DNA of 64,000 bases from Bacteroidota bacterium (GTDB lineage Bacteria > Bacteroidota > Bacteroidia > AKYH767-A > 2013-40CM-41-45). A program made the position numbers and the translations under genes. Below, piece after piece: positions 19,020 through 27,594 of the stretch. The stretch spans positions 172,133 to 236,132 of the forward strand of contig SHNE01000033.1 in the NCBI GenBank assembly GCA_004295015.1. The letters run 5' to 3'. Numbering within the stretch: the stretch's first letter is position 1; the number at the start of each line of letters is the position of its first letter. Below the pieces are notes generated by a model. The model was not told the origin of the DNA, searched no databases, and saw only the letters and a program-made list of their open reading frames with translations.

Positions 19020-19050
19020 TAAAGATACAATACCCTAGCACCCTGATCAA
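19020..19050 (-). promoter_or_regulatory. Candidate promoter of the two-component operon
   Basis: On the minus strand a TTG at 19050-19048 is followed after 20 bases by TATCTTTA at 19027-19020, seven of eight positions of TTG-N19-TAnnTTTG. Transcription would start near 19013, upstream of the kinase ATG at 18972. It lies back to back with the promoter of the divergent T9SS gene, leaving about 85 bases between the two -7 boxes. Confidence 0.45.
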
Positions 19051-19112
19051 CGGATTAACCTTAATTAACCTTTTTTATTCCTTGTTTAACCGTTTTCATC
19101 GATAGTTGTGAA

Positions 19113-19120
19113 TAGATTTG
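19113..19120 (+). promoter_or_regulatory. -7 box of the T9SS cargo-GLPGLI-receptor run
   Basis: TAGATTTG matches TAnnTTTG exactly, 18 bases before the ATG at 19139. It excludes the in-frame ATG at 19118, which would overlap the promoter. The shared divergent gap with the kinase gene makes it a plausible target of the response regulator. Confidence 0.5.
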
Positions 19121-19138
19121 CAGTATAAATTCAAGGAT

Positions 19139-20041
19139 ATGAGAAATACCTATTTGTGCCGGCTAGTCGGAGCTTCTGTTTTTTATTTAATAATTAGTAC
19201 GCATGGCAATGCTCAGCCGATTATTATTAAAGAAGCCTCTTCGGTGAATGTAGATGGAATCATTAGCGCCGGTGAATGGGCTGATGCTGATTCAATCCAA
19301 ATTGATATATCAGCTTCTGCAAAGGTGACGATACTATTTAAACACGACGGAACAAATTTCAATTTCGCTTTCTTAAATAATCTGGAATCATCCAATATTC
19401 GTTTCCCTGAAATTTTACTGGATGTGAATAATGATAAATCTGCAAGCTGGATGAGTGATGATTGGTGGTTTCACGTTTCAGCCACTGATTGCGAATCGAA
19501 TACAGCTCCAAATGATTATTCTAATTGTCTCTTAGTTCAACCAGGTTGGCTTGGGGTGAATAATTTTAATTCGGGTCCACCATTGACAGACACCGTCGAA
19601 ATCCAAATCCCTTTCACAAAGATTGATTTCCTTTCTCAGTCAACGGATACAATTGGCATTAGCTTTGATGTAACGAATACTTTCAATGCATGGAACTTTT
19701 GGCCATCTTCCGGAGTTAATAGTTCGAATCCATCTACCTGGGGTACAGCAATTGTAGAATTTATTGCAAGTTCTACGATGGAGATTCAATCAACCACAGT
19801 CGTATTAAAGATCTCTCCAAATCCGGTCGTCGATGAGTTAGCACTGGATTTATCCGATTCCGGGGATAGGATACAGTCGATTTCCCTGACTGACCTTAAT
19901 GGTAGAGTTATATATCATTCTTCCCCGGTTGGAGAACCTTCATTTATTACAATTCCTGTTAAGGATTTTGCCCGAGGTGTATATATATTGGCTTGTACCG
20001 GATTTAATTCATTTGTAAAAAAGAGAATCATAAAACAATAA
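19139..20041 (+). CDS. T9SS cargo protein with CBM9-like domain
   Basis: The 300-residue protein has a signal peptide ending in G-N-A-Q, a beta-rich domain (about 30-210) opening with VDGIISAGEWADAD and continuing to MSDDWWFHV, which resembles the CBM9-like/DOMON-type fold, and a C-terminal type A sorting domain (about 220-300) with KISPNPVVDEL, SLTDLNGRVIY and ARGVYIL. It should be exported by Sec and then by the type IX system to the cell surface or medium. Whether the CBM9-like domain binds sugar or another ligand cannot be told. It starts a three-gene run with the GLPGLI and receptor genes and is divergent from the two-component operon. Confidence 0.82.
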   Translation: MRNTYLCRLVGASVFYLIISTHGNAQPIIIKEASSVNVDGIISAGEWADADSIQIDISASAKVTILFKHDGTNFNFAFLNNLESSNIRFPEILLDVNNDKSASWMSDDWWFHVSATDCESNTAPNDYSNCLLVQPGWLGVNNFNSGPPLTDTVEIQIPFTKIDFLSQSTDTIGISFDVTNTFNAWNFWPSSGVNSSNPSTWGTAIVEFIASSTMEIQSTTVVLKISPNPVVDELALDLSDSGDRIQSISLTDLNGRVIYHSSPVGEPSFITIPVKDFARGVYILACTGFNSFVKKRIIKQ

Positions 20042-20046
20042 TCGTC

Positions 20047-20814
20047 ATGATAAAAAAATCTGTTTATTTATCAATACTATTTCTGAGTTTGTATTTAGCT
20101 GCAGAATCTCAAACTAGTGGAACTATTCAGTTTGAAGAAAAAATGAAAATGCTCATGGTGACTGAAGATAGCAAGCAAATGGGCGATCTTGCTGAACAGT
20201 TACCGAAGGAATTGAAGTTCTACAAGCTTTTGTTTTTCTCACCTGAGACATCGCTCTATACTACCGATAAGTCAATGAAGCAGGATACGAGAAATGTGGA
20301 AGTGGAAAATGACAATGATGGACCTAGAATTATTATGAAGATGGACGAACCGGATGAACAAGTCTACTGTGATATTTTAACCGGTAAAAAAATAGAGAAA
20401 CGCGATCTGTTTGATCGACCTTTTATTATTGAGTCGGATTTGTCGAAGATGGAGTGGAAACTGACAGGAAATCAAAAAACCATTTTAGGCTATCCTTGCC
20501 AGGAAGCAGTTTTAAGAGATTCGCTGATCAAGCTTACTGCATGGTTTACTGTGTCGCTCCCCGTTTCTACAGGACCGAATGGGATTGGCAATCTACCCGG
20601 AATGATACTCGAGATAAACCGTGATGATGGTAAGCAGGTGATTACTGCAGTTAAGATTACGCTTGCTGAAGTCGACAAAAAAATTTTTGTTAAGCCAAGT
20701 GGCGGAAAGAAAATGACTAAGGAGGAATTTAACAAACTTGCTGAGGAAAAGCGAAAAGAAATGCAGGAAGAGAATGGAGGAGATGGTAATATTATTATTA
20801 AAATCAGAAATTAA
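20047..20814 (+). CDS. GLPGLI-family secreted protein
   Basis: This 255-residue protein has a signal peptide ending near A-E-S-Q and the family signature as GNLPGMILEI in the segment GIGNLPGMILEINRDDGK; ahead of it are the usual GYPCQEA and LTAWFT blocks. GLPGLI proteins are known only by sequence and occur repeatedly beside TonB-dependent-receptor-like barrels in Bacteroidota, the arrangement seen here. It begins five bases after the T9SS cargo stop and is followed after three bases by the barrel gene. A periplasmic role in assembling or assisting the barrel is possible but not shown. The C-terminus is charged and lysine/glutamate rich. Confidence 0.88.
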   Translation: MIKKSVYLSILFLSLYLAAESQTSGTIQFEEKMKMLMVTEDSKQMGDLAEQLPKELKFYKLLFFSPETSLYTTDKSMKQDTRNVEVENDNDGPRIIMKMDEPDEQVYCDILTGKKIEKRDLFDRPFIIESDLSKMEWKLTGNQKTILGYPCQEAVLRDSLIKLTAWFTVSLPVSTGPNGIGNLPGMILEINRDDGKQVITAVKITLAEVDKKIFVKPSGGKKMTKEEFNKLAEEKRKEMQEENGGDGNIIIKIRN

Positions 20815-20817
20815 ACT

Positions 20818-23583
20818 GTGAATAAAAAGATTGCTCTTGTTTCATTATTCATATTGATTTCCGGAGCCTTTTCGGGTCATGCCCAATCCTATTCACTAAG
20901 CGGTATTATTGTTGATTCCGAAATTGTTCCATTGCAATTTGCTACAGTAGCCTTGCTCGTTCCCGGGGATTCTACACTTGCTTATTATAGTATTAGCAGT
21001 GCAAAGGGTAAGTTTGAAATTAAGAATATTAAGCCGGGCGCTTACCTGTTGCAAGCCGTCTTTATGGGTTATGAGACTTTTTATAAGACGATCAGTTTTC
21101 CCGGGCAAGAGACAGATTTTGGGTCTGTCATACTCAAAGCAAAAGCTCTTCAATTGAATGAAACTGTAATAAGTGCCGAGCGCATTCCACTCTTAATAAA
21201 GAAAGATACGATTGAGTATGATGCGGGAGCATTCAAAACAAAGCCTGATGCTGTTGTTGAAGACCTTTTGAAAAAGTTACCCGGTGTTGAAGTGGACCGT
21301 GCCGGCAATGTAAAGGCACAAGGGGAGGATGTACAAAAAGTTTTAGTGGATGGTAAGGAGTTTTTCGGAAATGACCCAAAGATTGCGACAAAAAATCTTC
21401 CGGCAGATGCAGTTGATAAGGTCCAGGTCTACGATAAAAAATCTGAAGAAGCAGAGTTGACCGGTGTTGATGATGGGATTCGCAGTAAAACGGTCAATCT
21501 TCTTCTGAAAAGTAATAAAAAAAGTGCATGGCTTGGTGAAATGAATGCAGGACTTGGCACCGATGATCACTATCAATTAGCTGCAAAGGCTTATCGGTTC
21601 ACAAGAAAAAACCAATTTGCTGTACTAGGAATGCTCAATAATATCAATCAGTTTGGATTTTCATTTCAGGACTATATTAATTTCAGCGGTGGTTTTGAAG
21701 GTTTTGCCGGTACAGGATCTGATGTAACTTTTCAAATCAATGATGATTCCAATTTTTCAATAAATTTTGGTCAGGCTGAATATGGCCTAATCAGTTCCGG
21801 TGCCGGTGGACTTAATTATTCCTATGAAAATAATCCGGAAGACAGAATTTCTTTATCATACATTGCTAATGGTACAGATAGGAAATTGAAACAAAATACC
21901 TTTACCAGAAATTATGTCGAAAGCGGTTCCTTTATTTCAAGCGAAAATTTAAGTGAACGAAATAAGAATTATAAACATCGGTTAAATGTAAGTGGAAGGA
22001 AGAAGGTAGCAGCACGTCAGAATTTATTTTTCAGTGCTAACGGATCCTTGTCGGATGCGAATTTACAAGGCGACCTGTTTTCAGGCTCCTTGATAAACGA
22101 CACTTTGATTAATGAATTTTCAAGTATTAAAGAAAATCAGGCTAATGGATATAATGTTAATTTATCAGGAACTTACTTATTAAAGGGTGAAGGACTGTGG
22201 AAGCTTTTAAAAGTATCCGGAGAGATAAAGGCATCGCAGAAAGATCAGTTTTCAGATTGGCGGAATATCACGAGTTATGTTCAACCCGTTTCAGTAAGTT
22301 TGGAAAATCGATATTTGGATGAAACGGAAAAAGGACTTAACTATTCGGGAGCCTTGTCGGTCACCAGAAGTATTGGGAAGCTCGCTTATCTGATTCCTGC
22401 AATTAGAATAGGAATTAATTCCGAGAAGCTTAACAAAGAGCAGGGTATTCCTATGGCGGAGAATGTGTTAATTGACTCTTTAAGTTCAAATCTAAATACG
22501 AATTATGTTTGGTATCGTCCTGCATTAACTTATAAGATAAATACACAGAAGACACAGTTTTCTATTTCAGCGCAGATTGAATCAGGACTGCGTTCAAGTT
22601 CTGTCAGTTCTGTACAGCAGACAGATGAAAGAATTTTTTATTTTATACCTCAGATCTCCTGGGATAGAGAGTATAGAAAAGGCCGCAGACTAAGTGCCGG
22701 CTACGATGCAGAAGTGATTAACCCACAAGCCAGACAATTGTACCCTATTCCATTTAATAGCAATTCAACGCAGCGTATTCTGGGGAATCGAGATTTATTT
22801 GCTGAATACAGCCACGGAATACATTTTCATTCAATGGTTTTTGATCAGTTTTCGTTCACTTCACTTTTTACAGGATTGAGTGCGCAGTACACACGAAATA
22901 AAATTAACTGGAGCAGACAAGTGGATGATCAATTGAATCAGGTTCTGACACCGGTCAATGTCAGGGATGACTATCGTCTTCGTTCAAATGTAGAGTTCGG
23001 AACGCCCATACGTAAACTGAAAGTAAATATTTCAATAGATTGGATGGAACGATGGAATCAGGGAATTAACATAGTAAACAAGACCGAAAATAGTATCACA
23101 AACTTTAACCACTCATTATCGTTTAAGCTCGATAACAGAAAAAAGGAGAAATGGGATGTATCAATTGGAGCAGGTGTCAGCTATAATCAGGTAAGGTATT
23201 CGATAGGGAAGGAGCTAAATAATAATTATCTATCCTTGAACTACTTTACAGATGTAAGCTACACTCCTAATGATAATTGGCATATAGGTCTCAGTGCGGA
23301 TGTAACACAATACAAAGCAGAAAGTTTTCAGAATGAGCTAACGATTCCTTTGTTGAAAGCATCACTAAGCCGGTATCTGCTCAGGAATGGCCGGATTGTC
23401 TTGTCTATTGAAGCGTATGACATACTGGATAAAAATTCGGGAATAGAAAGACTAGCTGAATTAAACTATTTACAAGAGAAACAAAGTAACATCATCGGCC
23501 GCTACTTTATGCTGAATGTAAAATTTCGATTGAACAAATTTTCTAAAAAAGATTCAGGAAATGTTGAAATAGATATTAAGTGA
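20818..23583 (+). CDS. TonB-dependent-receptor-like barrel, partner of GLPGLI protein
   Basis: The 921-residue protein is read from a GTG three bases after the GLPGLI stop. It has a signal peptide ending G-H-A-Q, a carboxypeptidase-regulatory-like domain (about 25-105), a plug-like region (about 110-225, with KKLPGVEVDRAGNVKAQGED and VLVDGKEFFGNDPK) and a long barrel with Tyr/Asn-rich strands, ending in MLNVKFRLNKFSKK and a short acidic tail. This is the outer-membrane barrel class typically next to GLPGLI genes and lacks a SusD partner. The substrate is unknown. Its GTG start and minimal spacing suggest translational coupling. Confidence 0.87.
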   Translation: MNKKIALVSLFILISGAFSGHAQSYSLSGIIVDSEIVPLQFATVALLVPGDSTLAYYSISSAKGKFEIKNIKPGAYLLQAVFMGYETFYKTISFPGQETDFGSVILKAKALQLNETVISAERIPLLIKKDTIEYDAGAFKTKPDAVVEDLLKKLPGVEVDRAGNVKAQGEDVQKVLVDGKEFFGNDPKIATKNLPADAVDKVQVYDKKSEEAELTGVDDGIRSKTVNLLLKSNKKSAWLGEMNAGLGTDDHYQLAAKAYRFTRKNQFAVLGMLNNINQFGFSFQDYINFSGGFEGFAGTGSDVTFQINDDSNFSINFGQAEYGLISSGAGGLNYSYENNPEDRISLSYIANGTDRKLKQNTFTRNYVESGSFISSENLSERNKNYKHRLNVSGRKKVAARQNLFFSANGSLSDANLQGDLFSGSLINDTLINEFSSIKENQANGYNVNLSGTYLLKGEGLWKLLKVSGEIKASQKDQFSDWRNITSYVQPVSVSLENRYLDETEKGLNYSGALSVTRSIGKLAYLIPAIRIGINSEKLNKEQGIPMAENVLIDSLSSNLNTNYVWYRPALTYKINTQKTQFSISAQIESGLRSSSVSSVQQTDERIFYFIPQISWDREYRKGRRLSAGYDAEVINPQARQLYPIPFNSNSTQRILGNRDLFAEYSHGIHFHSMVFDQFSFTSLFTGLSAQYTRNKINWSRQVDDQLNQVLTPVNVRDDYRLRSNVEFGTPIRKLKVNISIDWMERWNQGINIVNKTENSITNFNHSLSFKLDNRKKEKWDVSIGAGVSYNQVRYSIGKELNNNYLSLNYFTDVSYTPNDNWHIGLSADVTQYKAESFQNELTIPLLKASLSRYLLRNGRIVLSIEAYDILDKNSGIERLAELNYLQEKQSNIIGRYFMLNVKFRLNKFSKKDSGNVEIDIK

Positions 23584-23585
23584 TC

Positions 23586-24653
23586 CTACTTTTTGGTCTT
23601 TACCTCAACAGGTATTTTTTTTATAAAGGGGTTTATTGGAGCTGTAACTTCTTTAAGAGATAGCATGTTCAGTGGAAACTCAAGAATGACATGCAATGCG
23701 CTCAATACAAACAGAGCGACTGCTCCAACACGAAAGTTCACGGTGTATAGAATAATGGCTATAATCCAAACAGCAATAGCAGCAATGAGTTTCTTCTTTT
23801 CTATTTTATGCCATTGAATGATGGAAGTTTTAGAGAACCAGTTTAAATAATGATAGGTATAGGCGAAGGCAAGAAATATTTGAGCCTTCCATACATATGG
23901 TGCATAGAAATTCATTTTGTGATCTTTTACAAGTCCGAACATTTCATTGATGGTATAATTTACAGCGTGAAAATTGCTGGCAATGGTCATGTCAAGAATG
24001 AATGGATTGATCGAATTTGCTATAGGACGGATATCTGCACCAACAATTAAAAACAAAACAAGAAACATCGAAAAAATATTTGCTTTACCCCATCCGGAAC
24101 CCGATTTTTTCGTGCCGAACCACATGAAAAGAAGAGTGAATAAGTACACATGTATGATGGTTGGCAGGAAAACACCAACCCATATGAGTACGGATGGATT
24201 TTTAAAATAGAAAAAGGAAAGAAAGAAGCAAATACTCACCAGGACAATTCTGTTTTTCCAGGATGAGGTGAGGTGATAGATGAAGGTAAAGAATACTGCA
24301 ACAAATAATACAGTACTGCTCCATTCAATATATTGTGTTATTCCTTCCTCTGAACTGAATTGAAGAAGTGAGTTATACAAGTTTTTTGTAATATCCCATC
24401 TGCCTAATTCATTTACAAAGTACCCGGCAACCAAAATCAACAATACAACTCCGGCAATAACTAAGAACCCTGTTTTGTCGGATTGCCGGTTTAAAAAGTA
24501 ATTCTTTTTGTCAAGCCAGTTAATTTCGGTCATGTAGTGTAGAGGGCCGAGAACGATATAAGAGAAGAGAAATAGCTCAAATGGAAAATTAAAAGCAAGA
24601 ATGAGTGAAATCCAGATCAGAAAAAAATTTAGCAAATCTATTTTTTGGCTCAT
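23586..24653 (-). CDS. Polytopic membrane protein of unknown function
   Basis: The 355-residue protein is mostly hydrophobic with about nine or ten membrane segments and a cytoplasmic-looking lysine-rich tail. It is notable for histidines within or beside predicted membrane segments: LGPLHYMTEI, IIHVYLF, SNFHAVNY, YTYHYLNWF and ALHVILEF. Such a pattern can bind metal or haem, as in membrane oxygenases, but I recognise no named family motif. It lies alone on the minus strand between the receptor gene and the divergent porin-Rieske-imelysin-oxidoreductase operon, so a link with that operon is possible but only positional. Confidence 0.7.
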   Translation of the reverse strand: MSQKIDLLNFFLIWISLILAFNFPFELFLFSYIVLGPLHYMTEINWLDKKNYFLNRQSDKTGFLVIAGVVLLILVAGYFVNELGRWDITKNLYNSLLQFSSEEGITQYIEWSSTVLFVAVFFTFIYHLTSSWKNRIVLVSICFFLSFFYFKNPSVLIWVGVFLPTIIHVYLFTLLFMWFGTKKSGSGWGKANIFSMFLVLFLIVGADIRPIANSINPFILDMTIASNFHAVNYTINEMFGLVKDHKMNFYAPYVWKAQIFLAFAYTYHYLNWFSKTSIIQWHKIEKKKLIAAIAVWIIAIILYTVNFRVGAVALFVLSALHVILEFPLNMLSLKEVTAPINPFIKKIPVEVKTKK

Positions 24654-24811
24654 TTCAAGGTAGCTTGCCTATAAAAGTACTATTTCTTTGAAAATGAAAA
24701 TAAACGGGGTTTTCAACAATTCGATAAAGTGTAATGATGCCATTTTCTTCATTTTGATGAAATTAATGCTTGAATTGTTAATTATTTGAGCATTTTACCC
24801 TTTTAAGGGTA

Positions 24812-24842
24812 TTTGTTTAGAATGATTCTAAATATAGCTTTG
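24812..24842 (+). promoter_or_regulatory. Promoter of the porin-Rieske-imelysin-oxidoreductase operon
   Basis: TTTG at 24812-24815, a spacer of exactly 19 bases and TAGCTTTG at 24835-24842 match the full Bacteroidota consensus TTTG-N19-TAnnTTTG. The porin ATG follows 16 bases later. This is the best promoter match in the window. Confidence 0.7.
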
Positions 24843-24858
24843 CAGTCAAATTCAGATT

Positions 24859-26067
24859 ATGAAAAAGTTCATCCTATTATCCCTTATTATTTTGTCAGGC
24901 TATGCGGGCCAAGCCCAGTTCCTGAATCGCGAAGACTCAATGATTGCCGGTTTGAATCCGGGTTCAAGTAATGTTATTCTTTCCGGATACGGTGAGGCAA
25001 AGTATTCATACAACTCGAATCTGGAAACAGCCTCCATCAACCTCACCCGTGCCGTCGTATTTGTTGGATACCGATTCAATAATAAAATCAGTTTACTAAC
25101 AGAGATTGAAATTGAAGATGCTAAAGTTGATGGTGATGGAGGTGAGTTGGCCTTTGAACAATGCCTTCTCAAATTCGACTTGAATAAAAACAATTACCTG
25201 TTGGCAGGATTGTTTATTCCACGTATTGGAATTATCAATGAGAATCACCTGCCTAACACATTCAACGGAAACGACCGTCATGTTGTTGAACGAATGGTCA
25301 TTCCAAGCACCTGGCGTGAATTAGGAATCGGATATTACGGTAATACAAACAAGATTCCCGGATTGAATTGGAGCCTCGCTTTGATGAATGGTCTTAATGC
25401 CGAAGGCATAACAGGTGGGCGAGGCCTACGTGATGCACGTTTTGAAGGACGTGATGCTTCTGCTTCCAATTTGGCTCTAAGTGCCGCATTACTCTATTAT
25501 AATTCCGGCTTGAGAATTCAAGCATCAACCTATTATGGTGGAACGGTAGGATTAACACCTCGTGCTGCAGATAGTTTGGGATTGGATTCAGGCCCATTTG
25601 GAACTCCGGTTTCTTTAAACGAAATCAATGCACAATATTCGAAGAAAGGATTTACTTTAAAAGCGCTTGCTGCAGTTTGTGCTATCCCGGATGCAGATAA
25701 ATTAAACGTTGCCTTTGCCTCGAATGCTCCCGAGTCAATGTTTGGCTACATGGCCGAACTGGGATATAATGTATTGGAGACAAGTAAGTGGAAGGAGAAG
25801 CAATTAATTCTTTTTGCCCGATATGAAAGTATGGATTTGATGAACAAAGTTCCGTCCAACGGAATCAAGGATGAGCTCTATAAGCAGGAGTATATTATTG
25901 CCGGCTTAACCTATCTCCCGATACGAAATGTAGCTATTAAGTTGGACTGGAAACACGTAAAGACAGGTGATCCTAATCCGGCATTGATATTCGCACCAAA
26001 TCCGAATGAACCTGCTTATGAGCCTGTCAATAATTTCTATCAGCTTGGTTTTGCTTATAGCTTCTAA
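24859..26067 (+). CDS. Porin-like outer-membrane protein (OprO/OprP type)
   Basis: The 402-residue protein has a signal peptide (MKKFILLSLIILSGYAGQAQ) and a beta-barrel pattern ending in the aromatic terminus QLGFAYSF. The early GYGEAKYSYNSN, VGYRFNNKISLLTEIEIEDA and AGLFIPRIGIINE segments resemble phosphate-selective porin O/P-like proteins, but specificity cannot be read. It is the first gene of a four-gene operon; the next ATG follows its TAA directly. Expression is likely from the strong promoter match just upstream. Confidence 0.82.
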   Translation: MKKFILLSLIILSGYAGQAQFLNREDSMIAGLNPGSSNVILSGYGEAKYSYNSNLETASINLTRAVVFVGYRFNNKISLLTEIEIEDAKVDGDGGELAFEQCLLKFDLNKNNYLLAGLFIPRIGIINENHLPNTFNGNDRHVVERMVIPSTWRELGIGYYGNTNKIPGLNWSLALMNGLNAEGITGGRGLRDARFEGRDASASNLALSAALLYYNSGLRIQASTYYGGTVGLTPRAADSLGLDSGPFGTPVSLNEINAQYSKKGFTLKALAAVCAIPDADKLNVAFASNAPESMFGYMAELGYNVLETSKWKEKQLILFARYESMDLMNKVPSNGIKDELYKQEYIIAGLTYLPIRNVAIKLDWKHVKTGDPNPALIFAPNPNEPAYEPVNNFYQLGFAYSF

Positions 26068-26499
26068 ATGTCAGATCGAAGAAAGTTTATTAAAGATTCC
26101 TGTACTGCATGTGTCGGACTGCTAGCATTCACTTCGCTCTCATCATTGCTGAGCAGTTGTGTTTCTTTGCCGGTGCATTCTGCAACAGTGACAAATAATT
26201 TAATTCAGGTGCCACTTGAAAGTATTCTTCCCGATGAGCAGATGAAAATAATTCGGTCTAAAAGCCTTGCCTATGATATTTTGCTTGTCTTGAAAAAGGA
26301 TAAAAAGCATCTTTCTTTTCTGATGAAATGTACTCATCAGGATAATATTCTTGTTGCCACGAAACAGGGCATGGTTTGCAATCTGCATGGAAGTCATTTT
26401 GACCTGAACGGTGACGTAAAAAATGGTCCTGCTTCCAAGCCACTTCAAAGATTGAAAACAATTGAAGAAAATAATTATATTAATATTTATACAGCATAA
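26068..26499 (+). CDS. Rieske-type [2Fe-2S] lipoprotein with Tat-like signal
   Basis: The 143-residue protein begins with a twin-arginine-like motif (DRRKFIK at residues 3-9), a hydrophobic stretch and a lipobox LSSC (Cys31), so it should be exported folded and lipid-anchored. The mature part carries the Rieske ligand pattern: CTH (Cys88, His90) and CNLH (Cys104, His107), followed by GSHFDLNGDVKNGPA, which matches the usual proline-loop region. The spacing between the two ligand pairs is 13 residues, a little shorter than common. It is fused to no oxygenase or cytochrome subunit and sits directly between porin and imelysin genes, suggesting a small electron carrier in the envelope. Confidence 0.85.
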   Translation: MSDRRKFIKDSCTACVGLLAFTSLSSLLSSCVSLPVHSATVTNNLIQVPLESILPDEQMKIIRSKSLAYDILLVLKKDKKHLSFLMKCTHQDNILVATKQGMVCNLHGSHFDLNGDVKNGPASKPLQRLKTIEENNYINIYTA

Positions 26500-26511
26500 A
26501 AACTAAATAGA

Positions 26512-27594
26512 ATGAAAAGAATCTCCTCCTTCATCTTAGGTACCTTTATCATTGTGGCTACGTCCTGTAAAAAAGATAGTGAAACTGCACCTGTTGTACC
26601 GGTTTTAACGAATCAGGAAATCCAAACGAATATTCTTGAAGATTTCAGTCGTAAGTTAGTTCTTTCAACTTATCAGGACATGGAGAATAAAATGAATACA
26701 TTTTATAATGCTTGCCTGGACTTTGATGCTTCTCAGACGCAATCGGATTTGGAAAATAGCCGCATCGCATGGAAGACTGTCCGAGCAGTGTGGGAGCAGA
26801 GTGAAGCTTTTCTTTTCGGGCCTGTATCTACGGAGAATATTGATCCAAGCACAGACACCTGGCCTGTCGATTATAATTCACTGGATTCGCTTTTGAATAC
26901 TTCAAATGCTTTTACTCAAGCATACATGAACAGTTTGGGAGACGAGCTGAAAGGTTATCACCCGGCAGAGTTTATTTTGTGGGGCGCAACAGGAAATAAA
27001 ATGCCTGTAGATTTTACACCCAGGGAAAGAGAATATTTAATTGCCCTTGCTGCCGATTTGCAGATTAAATCAACACAGCTTCGTGCGAGCTGGGATCCTT
27101 CTGTAGCTGATAATTATTTACTGCATATTGTAAATGCCGGACAAGCCGGCAGTATTTATCCATCTCAACGGGCCGTGTTCGAAGAAATTATAAATGCCAT
27201 GATTGGTATTTGTGATGAAGTAGCAAATGGAAAGATTTACGAACCTTTTGCAAGTTCTGATCCTTCATTGGAAGAGTCTCCATTCAGCCAAAACTCATTG
27301 ACCGATTTTAAAAACAATATACGAGGCGTAAAAAATGTTTACTTTGGAGATTATCTGGTCGACGGATATGGTTTAAATGAATTCATGGTAAAAAACAACT
27401 TGTCTTTACACTCGTCAGTTTCATCTCAGATTGATAATGCGCTCAACTCATTCAATGGAATAACTGTACCTTTCGGGCAAGCTATATTTTCTGAGCGTAC
27501 ACAGGTTCAACACGTAATGACACAAATTAATTCCTTAAAGGCGACGTTGGAAAATCAGCTATTGCCTTTCATTCAACAATCGATTACAGAGTAA
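26512..27594 (+). CDS. Imelysin-family (M75-like) lipoprotein
   Basis: The 360-residue protein has a lipoprotein signal with lipobox ATSC (Cys19) and a helical imelysin-type fold. The GxHxxE motif that in this family is linked to metal binding is present as GYHPAE (Gly148, His150, Glu153). RIAWKTVRAVWEQSEAFLFGP is the usual N-terminal repeat signature. Imelysin-like proteins such as IrpA and the EfeO M75 domain are associated with iron uptake, although peptidase activity is doubtful. It lies 12 bases after the Rieske gene and its TAA touches the ATG of the dihaem oxidoreductase gene. Confidence 0.9.
   Translation: MKRISSFILGTFIIVATSCKKDSETAPVVPVLTNQEIQTNILEDFSRKLVLSTYQDMENKMNTFYNACLDFDASQTQSDLENSRIAWKTVRAVWEQSEAFLFGPVSTENIDPSTDTWPVDYNSLDSLLNTSNAFTQAYMNSLGDELKGYHPAEFILWGATGNKMPVDFTPREREYLIALAADLQIKSTQLRASWDPSVADNYLLHIVNAGQAGSIYPSQRAVFEEIINAMIGICDEVANGKIYEPFASSDPSLEESPFSQNSLTDFKNNIRGVKNVYFGDYLVDGYGLNEFMVKNNLSLHSSVSSQIDNALNSFNGITVPFGQAIFSERTQVQHVMTQINSLKATLENQLLPFIQQSITE

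Noticed and set aside
18973..19050. TTG start extending the histidine kinase by 26 residues
   Set aside because: The TTG fits a -33 promoter element with a -7 box 20 bases downstream, so that codon would not be in the transcript; the ATG at 18972 begins at the membrane segment.
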